A DNA stretch of 64,000 bases from Embiotoca jacksoni. Lineage: Eukaryota > Chordata > Actinopteri > Embiotocidae. The stretch spans positions 5,395,320 to 5,459,319 of the forward strand of contig JAKOON010000027.1 in NCBI GenBank assembly GCA_022577435.1, written 5' to 3'. Positions 27,096-37,917 of the stretch are shown piece after piece. Positions within the stretch are counted from its first letter, which is position 1, and each line of letters opens with the position of its first letter. The notes under the pieces are model-generated. The model worked only from the letters and a program-made list of their open reading frames with translations, ran no database searches and was not told the origin of the DNA. The translations under genes and the position numbers were made by a program.

Positions 27096-27403
27096 GGTCC
27101 TTTGAACTAAGACAGCCCATTAATTGATCAAAAAATATTAAATAAATAAAGCCTGGAAATTAGCCAAAAAGAGTTACTAATAGCCTTTCAAATGTAAAAA
27201 CTAAATATCTTTGGGTTTAAAACTAAATTAAACCCAAATGATTTCATTTTATTAATTAAAAAAAAAAAAAATTTATGATAAAATATTCGGCCGATTGATC
27301 GATGATGAAAATAACGATCTGCAGCTCGAAGTGAACTAGAAAATTAATTCAATTAAAATAAAGATGTGCGCCGTGTAACCACAGGAGGGGGGGGGGGACT
27401 CAC

Positions 27404-27498
27404 GGTTTTCAAAGTAGAACTTGTGGAAGTCCATGCCCTCCACCAGGTTTCCCAGCGCCTCGGGTTCAAAAGAGGTGAGTCCGGGATCACAAATCCTC
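27404..27498 (-). CDS. camk2g exon 21 (association domain)
   Basis: This 95 nt exon encodes residues 508-540, RICDPGLTSFEPEALGNLVE then GMDFHKFYFEN, a hub-domain segment nearly invariant across CaMKII. The acceptor is preceded by a (CT)n tract (ctctctctctcag|GAGG) and the donor is AACC|GTGAGT. 95 nt is the family's usual size for this exon. Confidence 0.97.
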
Positions 27499-27628
27499 CT
27501 GAGAGAGAGAGAGAGAGCGTCGAAATAGAAGCAAAGTCAACTCCAATGACTTCTGTCGGAAAACATTTCCACTTCTCGCGGAGGGCCTCTCTCGCTTCTC
27601 CTTCGCACGCACGCGTGGTTGCACTCAC

Positions 27629-27704
27629 GTGTAGGCATCGAAGTCGCCGTTGTTGATCGCTTCAATCAGCTGCTCCGTTATCTTTATGATCTCCTGTTTA
27701 CGAG
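27629..27704 (-). CDS. camk2g exon 20 (start of association domain)
   Basis: This 76 nt exon encodes RKQEIIKITEQLIEAINNGD then FDAYT (residues 483-508), the first helix of the hub domain. It begins with CT, so the first residue depends on the upstream exon: A|CT gives Thr after exons 18 or 19, and G|CT gives Ala if exon 17 is joined directly. The donor is TACAC|GTGAGT. Confidence 0.97.
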
Positions 27705-27862
27705 CTACAGAGAGAACAACAGAGGGGGAAGAGAAAACAGATGGTAGGCGGTGAGAAGCCAGTTGGAAGGTGACACAACAATTAGCTCTGTGGTGGTTTT
27801 GCTTGATGAAATTTTCTCTCATCACATCGGCTCCTGCCTGCCTGCCTGCCTTCCTTCACACA

Positions 27863-27914
<52 letters not shown>

Positions 27915-28858
27915 CTCTCTCTCTCTCTCCCTCTGTGGCTACAGCTCAACACTTCTCTTTAACCTCAACACTCGGTCCGGAGCGGCTCGACCTCGTCGCT
28001 GTCTGTCGCCCGGCTTCTCGCCCGCCGTACGACACACGGACTGACTGAGCGCTAGCCTCTGCTGTGAGCACACACTGACACCAAAACAGAGACAACAAAG
28101 CTGCTTGTAAACACCACACACACAGTTTGGGGGGGAGAAAAAAAAAAAAAAATTGAACAGAAGGAAATCAAAAAAAATTAGCTATACTTTGACGAGCGTG
28201 TTCAAACGAGGCACCTCAACCCACTGAAGAAGAAAAGCTGCGATAGGATCCGGGTTTCTTTCCCGCTTGCTCTTACTAAAAGTTTACTTCCCTTACTGCT
28301 GCTCTACATCGTAATGTGTGACGCCGCATTGTTATTTTATCCAATCGAGTCATCAGTTTTAGTGATAGATCGTAGCGCTCCAATGTGCTGCGTGGTAACG
28401 GTGCATGTAGCTGTGTTAACGGTAGAAAATCTACAGATGAAAATAACCCAACAAATGAACTCCTGTTTCAGTAATGGTTGAAGTAAAAGCATCCCGCTTT
28501 TTTAAAAAACGTTATATTTGTGATCTGGTTTTCAAGAAACAAATGAGGTTGGTTCAGAGTGAATCCAGCAGGGTAGGAAGGCAGAAACGTACCAAGAGAA
28601 CATATGGTTGGTTCTGGCATTTTTTTTTTTTATTTAAATGGGATTTGTTAACAATGTGAACATTTGTGTAAAACCAGTGTTATCCCTCCACCAGTTATTT
28701 CACTGGGTGACTTTAAAAAAACAACAACAACAAAAAAAACTTACACCTAATGTAAAATGTCTGCAGACAGATAAAGACCTGAACATGTATGAAAGCATTA
28801 AACATCCGATCCACTTCAAGATGCTTTAAAGTTGTGAACCAGGATAAAGTGATACAAC

Positions 28859-28892
<34 letters not shown>

Positions 28893-29020
28893 CCTCCTCC
28901 TCCTCATTTAGAGCCAGATCTCCACTTCAGACATGAAAGGTTTCCACAGAGCTACAGCGAGTACACAGCAGGGTGGGGGGGGGAAACCGAGTTAGTCAGT
29001 TAGTGCAGACGTGTCCTTAC
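27705..29020 (-). other. camk2g intron 19, with compound microsatellites
   Basis: The 1.3 kb intron holds a CT-CA-CT compound repeat (about 27,864-27,928), a CpG-richer patch (about 27,975-28,060) with an unassigned open frame, an A-run near 28,138, and CAT/CCT trinucleotide repeats (28,859-28,904). No further exon is supported. Confidence 0.7.
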
Positions 29021-29161
29021 TCTGCTTCGTGTTGCTTTTAGCAGCGACAGTGTTGCTCCCTAGCGGAGCGGCGGGCATGGAGGACTGTGAGAGCTCAGAG
29101 TCGGGGCAGGAGCTGTTGCCTGTGCTGTTCCATGCCATGCGCTTTACGTCATGCGGCAGAA
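29021..29161 (-). CDS. camk2g exon 19 (long linker cassette)
   Basis: This 141 nt phase 1-1 exon encodes about 47 residues: ILPHDVKRMAWNSTGNSSCP, then Ser/Ala-rich sequence ending SNTKQ. The acceptor is gtttcag|TTCTG and the donor is CAGA|GTAAGG. The 47-codon opening and good splice sites support a real cassette, but the residues are not conserved with the mammalian linker that I recall, so inclusion in mature mRNA is inferred. Skipping it keeps the reading frame. Confidence 0.7.
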
Positions 29162-29252
29162 CTGAAACACACAACAGGTGGTGAACAAACACAAACACGT
29201 GGACGGGACAACAGACGAGATGATCGTGTGACCGCACACACGCACACAGCAT

Positions 29253-29283
<31 letters not shown>

Positions 29284-30120
29284 CAGCATGCACGCACAGT
29301 TTGTGCAATGAAACAAGAACCAAAATAAAAAGTTAGGAAGCCGATGTGGGTTAGTGTCCAGTGGGATTAGTAAACGACACTCAGAGATGGGTGACACGAG
29401 GACAGGATGGTAGCTGGAAGCCAGATGAGTGCAGCTCTGATGCTGAGTGATGTGGAACTCATTTAACCGCCTGCTCACATCTCCTCGGCTCGTAATGCTC
29501 GTATACATTAACAAGGCAGCGTCAGATGAACTGCAGCACTAAGCGAAGAGACGATCGAAGCCGTTGTTTGTTATTAGCACATGGCGGGCCTGTTGGGGAA
29601 ACTTGGCGTGTTCAGGAAGGAAGGCGGGAGTGGTCAGAGCACACAGGAGAGGAGTGAAGAGGGAAAGAGATTAGACTTGTCCTTTAGTGCAGGTGTGTCT
29701 GGCAAGAGCGGGAGGAAGAGGACAGGAGGTCAAGAGACGAGAGGAAAGATTAGAGAGCGTCGAGGGGTGTGTGTGTGTGTGTGGGGGTGGGGGGGGGGGG
29801 GGGTGATTTGCGTGAGGACAGATAAGGACGAGAGAGGAGAGGAGCGAAGACGTTAGAGAGAAATAATTAGAGAGAAGATTAGAGAATAAAGTATTAGAGC
29901 GAAGAGATGTGAGGACAAAGAGAGACATGATGCTCTATGGTGTGCATGAATCCAGGAGAGTCGGACAGGCAGCCGGGCCCGTCAGACTGGGCGACCCGTT
30001 TAGGACACTCAGCTGAGCTGCAAGGTAAGCAAGGCTTCCTCCAGCTGGAGCTGTCACATTAGGAGGACGAGGGGAAAGATGCAGTGATCACCAAGAAACA
30101 AACACACACACACACACACA

Positions 30121-30162
<42 letters not shown>

Positions 30163-31363
30163 TTTCAGGGTTCCCACAGTGGCCCTGATGAAAAATTCTA
30201 CGACTTTTTTTTTTTTTCTTCATGACTTTCCATAATTAGGTCAGAGTCTCTCTATGACCTGAAAAAAAAAAAGAAGTATATCTCCCGTTGCTTTTGAAAG
30301 TCTGATCGTCGTTACGGCGTCTTCTTGTTTTTAAACGTGAACAAATGATGCGAGAGGAATTTAGTAATGTGATCGGTATCGGTGGCGATACCGACCTTAC
30401 TGAGCAGATTATTGGTTTAGTATCGTCACGGCCACAAGGAACGGAAAATCTGTTTGTAACCCTGCCTTTAAGTCGTGGCAGGAGAAAAGTCAGTTGGACA
30501 GTCATTGACTATAGTCACTCTAGTGAAGGGATTAAAGCACTGCTTTGAAGTCGCCTCTACAATGATACGGACTATAAAACCTACGAAGGAAGGGTTCTTA
30601 TCTCTCATCTTTTTACTTAAAGGTTGTGTATATTATAGACTAATGTCTTAACTTGATTTCGACCTGATTTTTAGTTCCTTTTTATCAGATTTTTTGCCTT
30701 CAGTTTGATCAATTCATGAACGAGTCAGTCTACAAATGATAAAACTCTCCTCGTGTGATAATGGATATCATGTTTTCTTTCCAACTGTCTTAACAGTCAG
30801 ATGACAGACTAAGAGACTTACGATCATTAAATGTCTTAGAAAAGGAGGAATTTGTATCTGAAAACAGGTTCACGTGTGAGTGTATCTGTTACCAGTTACG
30901 TGTAAATAAGAGTTTAATGACATAATGCTAAGCGCAAAATTTTAAGCCTGCTTGGAAGAACTGGGAAATCCTTTAAGCAATTACGTTGTTGAGCTCAGGA
31001 GTGATGTTTAAAACTACAAAAATAAGTAAAACCAAATTGTAATAAACTGGAAGTGTCCTTTAAATAAATCAAAACCAATCCAATCGAATTCTGTGATGTT
31101 CCTCGAGTTTCCTGGTGTACAGAATTTTTTTGAAGAAAATAAAAAAACAATAAATCGACAAATCTGAAACCAGTGGGAACCCTCAAAAAAGAGCTTGGTG
31201 GATCAGAGTGGGAGGGGTGGGGAGCTCAGAGATGTAAGCCGTCATTGCCAGTGACTACAAAAAGCCAAGGTGGGAGTGGGGGGAGAGGGTGGGTGGGTGG
31301 GGGTGTTAGGTCCTTGCCAGGGGGCGACCGTATCGCCTCTCTGGTTGCTATGGATAAACTTAC
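29162..31363 (-). other. camk2g intron 18, carrying a ~1 kb transposon-like insertion
   Basis: The 2.2 kb intron contains an AC/ACGC repeat (about 29,236-29,284), a poly-G tract near 29,790, a (CA)n tract (30,101-30,160) and, directly abutting it, the inverted-repeat element at 30,166-31,183. No additional exon is recognised. Confidence 0.75.
30166..31183. mobile_element. hAT-like non-autonomous DNA element, ~1 kb
   Basis: The left end reads cagggttcccacagtgg (30,166-30,182) and the right end ccagtgggaaccct (31,170-31,183), giving inverted termini around AGGGTTCCCAC. CAGGGTTCCCAC-type ends followed by ttcatgactttccat-like sequence (about 30,219-30,233) are, from memory, typical of abundant teleost hAT-derived elements. 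No transposase frame is visible. I could not identify a clean 8 bp target-site duplication; the left flank is a CA microsatellite. Confidence 0.55.
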
Positions 31364-31444
31364 TGGCAGGTGAGCTTTGAGGTGAGGGCAGAAGTGGGGG
31401 CATCTCCTCGGTGGCGCTGCTCTGACTCAGCGCCGAACTGTCCG
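31364..31444 (-). CDS. camk2g exon 18 (Ser/Pro-rich linker cassette)
   Basis: This 81 nt phase 1-1 exon encodes residues 409-436, ADSSALSQSSATEEMPPLLP then SPQSSPA. The acceptor is gtgttctag|CGGAC and the donor CTGCCA|GTAAGT. It belongs to the variable linker between the calmodulin-binding segment and the hub. The Ser-Pro and Pro-rich composition is typical of CaMKII beta/gamma linkers. Its use is probably alternative. Confidence 0.8.
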
Positions 31445-31497
31445 CTAGAACACACACACAAAACGCAGCCAGACACACGGTAAATACAGACGTACAA

Positions 31498-31533
<36 letters not shown>

Positions 31534-31694
31534 GACAGGCGCACAGTCTCGAGTGTGAGAGACACGTGTTGTATCTCAGCACACCTGCCAGTCACTACAG
31601 TCAAATACACACACTTCACTAGATGGGAGACAGAAAGAGAGAGAGCGAATAAGAACAGGAAAAAGGGGAGAAAACACTCGAACACCCTCCCTAC

Positions 31695-31740
31695 CTTTCA
31701 TTTCCTCCTCGTCGTTGGTGGCGTTGCTCTCCGTTGATCC
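31695..31740 (-). CDS. camk2g exon 17 (acidic linker exon)
   Basis: This 46 nt exon encodes GSTESNATNDEEEMK (residues 394-409), matching the GSTES...EDED acidic segment of the vertebrate CAMK2G linker. The acceptor is ccccag|GGATC and the donor AAAG|GTAGGG. If joined directly to exon 20 it gives ...EEEMKARKQEII. Confidence 0.92.
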
Positions 31741-31836
31741 CTGGGGTGCAGCGGGAGGGACAGAAACATGCCGAGATTAACACAGACGGGATCCAGGATC
31801 TGTGTCATGCTTTCAAAAAGAGACCTTTAATCTCAC

Positions 31837-31881
31837 CTTGACGCCATCGGGAGGGTTGTGCACCACCGTGCTCTGAGACTC
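31837..31881 (-). CDS. camk2g exon 16 (linker)
   Basis: This 45 nt phase 0-0 exon encodes ESQSTVVHNPPDGVK (residues 379-393), equivalent to EPQTTVVHNATDGIK of the mammalian gamma subunit. The acceptor is atcgcag|GAG and the donor AAG|GTGAGA. It is one of the best family-specific signatures in the linker. Confidence 0.95.
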
Positions 31882-33328
31882 CTGCGATTCAGAACAGCAC
31901 AGTTAGTTCGACACATCGCAGTCCTGAAACAGTGCCTCTCAACTGGATTGAAACTGGGCCCCTAATTTTAACGCAGCTACAACCTCAGGTCACATCTTCC
32001 CTGCAGCTGGTGTGTCCCCTGAACTCTCACCAGCGGCCACGGATAAGGCCGGGAGATTAATGCATGTTTTTAATTGATGGCTGCAACAAATCATTCTCAT
32101 TATCTTACAATTTGCTGGTTATTTTCTGAATTATATGTTGACTATAAAACATCAGAAAATAGCAACAAATTTTTTTTTTTTTTTTTTTTTTTTAAATGCT
32201 AATTTCTCAAAGCTCAGGTTACATATTAAAATACATCAACCCAACAGCCGCAAACCCAAAGATATTCAAATAAATGTTTAATTTTTATTTGTTTAGTGAA
32301 GAGTATGTATCATAAACCAAGGCCCCACAGCATTTATAGCCCGAGCTCATTTGCAATCTTCTTGTCTGCCGTCACAGAGGACAAAAAAAATAAACTGTTG
32401 GTTGGACAATGTTCTCTTAATAGATCATAAAATTTTGTACATGTGATTTTCCATAACATAAAAACATCTCGGTCTTGAACGAAGCCGAGTTTGGGGTCCT
32501 GCACCACCAGTTGAGAAGCACAACGAAGCCAAAGCAGACGGTTATCAAACCACAACACTATAAGAAAGTAATATCTAATGCATGCTAGTGAAGCGTCTTA
32601 AAACCACAACATGCTAGTACTGGATGAGGGCATAATGCTGAGGTTTGGCAGTATGATAAGGATGTCAATGGGGATGTTAATGATGGCGCGATAAACAGGT
32701 TAGAGTGAGAAAAATGGTTGGATGTACTAAAAAATAAATAACCTAGCTGATGAAGATGTTAGGATGGATGGTTGCAAGATGGTAAAAGGGTAGCTGGTTA
32801 GGAGGGGGATACTAAGGCTGATATTCAGAGGTAAACACAGGAGCCATGACATGATAAGCATGATAAGACTGGCTTCTCCTTGGACAACGAGGCCTCTACG
32901 AGCTCTCTGTGCTGCCACTTTACAGGCATGTAATCCAAACATGTTCATGCTCCTCAGAAATGTAAAAAAAAGGTGCACATGTGCCGCCTCAGACTCAAAC
33001 TCACGATGAGCATTTTTTTTATTTGATTTTTTTTATTTCCAAAAGAAAAATGGGATGTTCTTGATGTTCACCCAACTCGGGAACACATGTGCACCTTTTG
33101 GGGGGGGGGGAAGAGGGGAGAGGGGGGTTAAAATGGCCAGGGGACGGGACTGCCGGGACGGGCAATGTTACAGTGCAACGCCTCCTGGACGGTAGATGAA
33201 GGATGACAAGCAACTATGATGACGGAGGATGAGGCACAACGGGCGACTATGCAACTACTGGCGGTTGGGGGTGAGGGGGGTGGGGGTTGTTAGGAGGCGG
33301 GAACTGATGCTGCGGCGGCCTACTGTAC
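31882..33328 (-). other. camk2g intron 15
   Basis: The 1.4 kb intron is mostly AT-rich, with a T-run (about 32,170-32,192) and a 16 bp perfect inverted repeat flanking about 100 bp (32,968-33,099). No exon is recognised. Confidence 0.75.
32968..33099. repeat. Inverted repeat with 16 bp perfect arms
   Basis: aaaaggtgcacatgtg (32,968-32,983) is the exact reverse complement of cacatgtgcacctttt (33,084-33,099). The interior is about 100 bp and partly T-rich. It could be a small MITE or a hairpin; there is no obvious target-site duplication. Confidence 0.6.
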
Positions 33329-33412
33329 CATCTGTGCGTTGGTTGCCATGTTGGTGTCTTTCAGGGCATTGATGGCGCTCACTATACTGTTCTTACTGTT
33401 GTTGGTAGAAGG
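33329..33412 (-). CDS. camk2g exon 15 (linker cassette)
   Basis: This 84 nt phase 0-0 exon encodes PSTNNSKNSIVSAINALKDT then NMATNAQM (residues 351-378), corresponding to the PQSNNKNSLVSP segment of mammalian CAMK2G. The acceptor is tcgtcccag|CCT. The donor, ATG|GTACAG, is weaker than its neighbours. Reading through it gives V, Q and an immediate TAG. Confidence 0.85.
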
Positions 33413-34182
33413 CTGGGACGAGAACGCAAACACTCAAAGTGAACACACACGTTACACACGCACGCGCGCACACACACAGAATTAGAATTAGAATTACACG
33501 CATTTTAGGGAATGGGGGGCTAATGTTGGTCGGAGCTCACGGACTGTGGAGAGCTAACGGGGTAAATGAGAGGGTGAGTGCCACAGAATGGCCTCTAGAT
33601 CATCCTTTTTACTGCCTCACTAACTCTCTATGCCTCTGCCACTTAACTACACAGAGAGACCCCTGGGGCAGAGAAGAAAGAGAGGGAAGCGGGGGGAGGA
33701 GGAGGAGGAGGAGGAGGAGGAGAGAGATGCTTAATAGCAGCAGAGACTGATGGAGACTGCTCGGAAAGAGACCAGCAGACATCTGACGAAAGGTGAAAGA
33801 ACACAGGAAGAACTAATTGATAATTATACGTAGGAATATGACGGGAACGTGGGGTGTGGGGGGAGGGGTGTGGCGGGACAACAACTGAGTTTCTCGGACT
33901 TGTAGATGGGACGAGAGGAATTTGGGAATCTAAAAACAGGCCACAGAAAGTACAGAACCCCTGAGGTAAAGCACAAAACTCTGGAAACCCCCTGAAAAAA
34001 AATAATGACTGTATTAAGAAGACACGTTTGTTGAAATAATAGCAGGAAAAAGGGAGCTACGCCGAGACGGAGAGAGGCACCGAAAAAGAACAGAGTAGAA
34101 AAAGGGGGTCAGCTAACAGAGGAGAGACAGGACACTCTGTAATAGAACAAAAGAGGGCGGAAAGGTAACGAGACAACCTTAC
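33413..34182 (-). other. camk2g intron 14; no NLS exon seen
   Basis: The 770 bp intron is purine-rich with a GGA repeat (about 33,696-33,722). In other vertebrates a short KKRKSSSS-type nuclear-localisation cassette can sit at this point. I searched the minus strand by eye for such a coding stretch and saw none. Confidence 0.6.
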
Positions 34183-34223
34183 CTTAGCAGAATCTGACTT
34201 CTTGTTGAGTAAACTTTTGCATG
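34183..34223 (-). CDS. camk2g exon 14 (linker)
   Basis: This 41 nt exon encodes ACKSLLNKKSDSAK (residues 337-350), a conserved CaMKII linker exon. The acceptor is a long poly-T/T-rich tract (the A-run on the plus strand at 34,228-34,286) followed by acag|CATGC; the donor is AAG|GTAAGG. It joins equally well to exon 12 (SACKSLL) or exon 13 (EACKSLL). Confidence 0.95.
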
Positions 34224-36976
34224 CTGTAAAAAAAAAAAAAAAAAAAAAAAAAGAAAAAAGAAAAAAAGAAAAAAAAGAAAAAAGAAACAGGATAGAAAGG
34301 GAGAGAAACAGGTAGAAAAGGAGTTTTACTGATGACGAAGGCTATCAAGCAAATATACCCAGTTCTTTCTCAGCTCTTATTGAAACCCGGATCTATAATC
34401 TGAAACAACTATGAAACACTGATACCTCACTGTTTGTGACAAAGTAAACCTAAGTGTTTCCAGAAAATAACATGCATTTAATGGATTTCTTGGGCTCCCC
34501 CCCCCCCCCCTCTCTCTACAGGTTGCTACTCTGCAAAACCCATTCACATCGTAATCCATTCATTGCCATCTAGGGATGAAAGAGAAACATGAAACCAAAG
34601 TAAACTTCCTCAATCCATTTCCTGTCTGAAAGACCCCAGCAGATTTAGGAAGAGTGATGGTCAGACTGAAACTGCCGCCAGGACTAACTGATGAGCTAGG
34701 TTAATGTAAATCATTGATTTCCTGTAAAGGGCTCCCGTCACTTTTCCCTCTCAAGTCTAAAGCTCTCAAGTTGCTCTTGCTTCCTTTTTTCTCGTTTTCA
34801 ATGGACACACACAGGTTCCCAAAAATCTGATCTTGTGTTTCTTACCTTCCAATAAGAAATGGGAGAGGGAAAGAGGGGGGGGGGGGGGGGGGGGGGGTTG
34901 TAAAAGAGGGCTCAGTATTTCAATACAGGAGAGTAGAGATCAGGGGCACAGCATTTACAGCAGCAAACAATATCAAGTGACAACTCATGCTTCCTTAATC
35001 TTGGCTGTCGATATGCAGCTTCTGTCTTGGCCTGGCCATGCAGCATCCAAAGAGAAGAATATATTTAGAAAAAACAACAACAACAACAACAAAAGTTTTC
35101 ATTCCACAACCAGGGAAAAGAGAGCTGATTGTTCAGAGCGCAAACATCTGCTCCTCATTTGGCTACGTCTTCTACCAAACAGCCATCGGGGTGCTAATTG
35201 TGACAGAACGGGACCGCCACGTTCATGCGCTCTCCAAATACGGCCTTCCCTCCTCCAATCAAGATCCCCGGCTTCACATGACGTGAAAGTCAAGATGACC
35301 CACGGCAGGAGGGCTGCACCACTCGAGCAATAAACCAGCTCGGTGATGAGCAGGGGAAGAGTGTATCAGAAAGCATCTGAAGGTGCATCTCCCGGGAATA
35401 TTTTGTAGGATTTAACCACACAGGACACCCACATGCGAAAGGCAGCAAGGCAAACACCTTTCCGGAAAAGTACAGACACGCACACTTCTGTCAGGTTTTG
35501 CTATAATGTCTTTAAAAGAGTACATCATGAGCAAACTGCCAAGCCTTGCCTCAGCCAAACTCTTACAGAGAAGTGCAAGGAAGCAGCCATAGTATAAAAA
35601 CAACAGCAACAACAAAGGGCTGGGACTTTTGCAGTGATGACTGACATCATCAGAGGACTAAGGACAAATAAATAAATACAAAAAAATAAGATTAAACAGG
35701 AGGAGAGATGAGGAGTCCGATCTGAAGGGATGATGTCACACACAATATTCACAGAAACTTACAAACAGGCAACTTGGTCCAGTCTCAGTGAAGAAGCCCA
35801 CATTCGGAGGGCTTTAGCTGACAATCAAACCACCACAAACACCCCGAAACTCAGCGCACCAGTCACACATCCGCCTCACTAAAGGTTTCTCCACCGAGGT
35901 GATCTACCTGTTAACATTTTACTTTTATCCTGCCTATGTAGATCCTATGGATAACTTATAGACATTGTAGAGCAGAGACGATCCCCTCGTCTGAAAAGGT
36001 GACGGAGAATCCGGTCTGCTCTACACTGGTTCTAAGGTACTCAATCCATGGAGCCACCATTGGAATCGCCGACCTTCACCACCCGCCCCCACCCAGCAGG
36101 ATGAGAGCAGAGCCCGAGTTTAGTACTTTCAAAACAAAGGAATTCATCCCTCGATTCGATGTGAAACAGGAGGTGCAAGATGTCACTGGGTATTTGACAA
36201 ATGTTACACTCCTGCCTCGAGGGGGGGAACTCTTTTAAAAGTACTAAAACAGACCTCCGAAGGGGGAGATGAGACGAAGGATGCATTTAACCTCAAGGGA
36301 TTCATCAGGAAGGCTGCGCAGCGGTGATGGTTCCAACAGTTGGCTTTGGTAGCAGCACAGAAGGCAGCACTCCCATCCTCCGTCTCAGCCTGAACCTCTC
36401 CCCCAGCTCCTCAACATCCTCCTTCACCCTCTCCCCCACCAGACCCAGGTACGACGATGGCAGCACGCCAACCCAGCTCTTGCCGGCCCCCTGCATGTCA
36501 GTTCCCGCCCCCAGGATACATGCCCCTCCTCATCCCCTGCCCCAAGTCCACCCTGTGCCCATCCTTACAGCCCTGGCCTGGGACGAGCACAGCGGTGTCA
36601 GGGGTCAGCTGGAGGTCAGGATGGAGCGTGCTAGTAGTGACGACATAACTAATTTGGAAGATGAGATGGGGGTTACAGGGGTGCAGCTGACTGGCGGTGA
36701 GGTGTGAATGTAAAAAAGCTCTTTGGAGTGAACTAAATCAATTACTGTTACGTAATGCTGATGTACATGGGTGTACTGCAAACACACATTTATATAATAC
36801 CCTAAAACAACAAAATCTGTGAGTACGCATGCACATGTGCATGAATGTTGATGAGGATGCTTGCTGAGGCTGCATGCAGGAGTGTGGCGATGGTAAATGA
36901 GGGCCCACCCACTATGAACTAGAGAAGTGGCTGTGTGTGTAGAGAGGAAGTGGATGGGCGTGTCTCTGGGACGTAC
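34224..36976 (-). other. camk2g intron 13
   Basis: The 2.75 kb intron begins at its acceptor end with an A-run (T in sense) and carries a 23 nt poly-G tract near 34,877-34,899, CAA trinucleotides (about 35,073-35,092) and a GC-richer block at 36,300-36,710 with open frames on both strands that I cannot assign. No camk2g cassette was recognised. Confidence 0.65.
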
Positions 36977-37039
36977 CTTCCTGAGCCAGTGAGGCCGTGG
37001 AGGAGGCGGCAGCAGCAGAGTTGGTATGCTGCCGGCCCA
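36977..37039 (-). CDS. camk2g exon 13 (Ala/Ser linker cassette)
   Basis: This 63 nt phase 1-1 exon encodes VGRQHTNSAAAASSTASLAQ plus a split Glu/Ala (residues 316-337). It matches in length and position the mammalian gamma exon starting VGRQSSAP. The acceptor is ccaatag|TGGGC and the donor GAAG|GTACGT. Inclusion or skipping leaves the frame unchanged. Confidence 0.92.
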
Positions 37040-37447
37040 CTATTGGACAGAAATGCTACAGTTGGGAGGGGCTATGCAAATTAGGCAGGTCTATCTCACT
37101 CCTTTCAGTCATGGGCCTAGAAAGCTACAGGGGATGCTGGCTACAGCCCAGATACATCGAACACTTTGATAGAAATGGGCTGAAGCGAATGCGTGCCCCC
37201 CTGTGGATTCCTAGGCCCAGGGATGAAATCATTAGCCATCGACTGACCAATTACTTAGAGGCTGAGAACAAAGCTTCAGCGGAAACAAGTCGCTCTCAGC
37301 AGGCTGAGATAAAACAGAGTCACCTGTTTTTATAACACCACAATTGCCCCCCCCCAAGCATAAATATCTCATTAAAATCTATGAGTCCTTCTCTCAGACA
37401 TGCAAACGCTCCACGGGCAGCAGAAAAGAGGGACACATCCGCCCGTC

Positions 37448-37501
<54 letters not shown>

Positions 37502-37874
37502 GGGAGAGAGACATTAGCATGGACAAGGACATAACTGACAAACACATATAATCAGGTATATGGCAGAATATCACATCGTAGCCTGCTAACATGTGGATGT
37601 AAAGCACTGATAATAATCCATCAATATCAATACATTATTTCTACCATAACACGAAGGAACTTCATGTTTCAATTCAGTTTAACGTTGTAAGCAAGCAAAC
37701 TCCTGTGCACACACACACACACAAAAAAAACGTATTGTTATTTTGAGGATGAGTGGGAGAGTGTGCGTGTGTGGTGAGGGGGTTAAAAGAGGTGCAGAGG
37801 ACTCTATCCACTCTCCTTCCTCCTCTCCCTCTGCATGTGCAGCGTGGGAGGCTGAGGGCGAAGGGCACACCCAC
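37040..37874 (-). other. camk2g intron 12
   Basis: The 835 bp intron contains a (CA)n tract (about 37,451-37,501) and a shorter CA run near 37,709-37,722. No exon is seen. Confidence 0.8.
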
Positions 37875-37917
37875 CTGAGAAGTTTCTGGACACCAGCATG
37901 GTGGTGAGAATGGCTCC
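37875..37917 (-). CDS. camk2g exon 12 (calmodulin-binding segment)
   Basis: This 43 nt exon encodes GAILTTMLVSRNFS (residues 302-316). With the end of exon 11 it completes the Ca2+/calmodulin-binding helix. T306 and T307 are the inhibitory autophosphorylation pair. VSRNFS is the gamma form (beta and delta carry ATRNFS). The acceptor is tcctccag|GGAG and the donor TCAG|GTGGGT. Confidence 0.97.

Larger units (their letters stand above)
26456..27403 (-). other. camk2g intron 21, with DNA-transposon remnants
   Basis: The 948 bp intron separates exons 21 and 22. It contains a short transposon-like tail near 26,478-26,515 and a longer repeat-derived segment at about 26,698-27,095. The remainder is AT-rich and I see no further exon. 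Confidence 0.8.

Noticed and set aside
27939..28121. 60-codon frame in a CpG-rich patch of intron 19, as an alternative promoter/first exon like alpha-KAP
   Set aside because: It lacks the hydrophobic N-terminus expected for such a product and no splice donor joining exon 20 in frame was evident.
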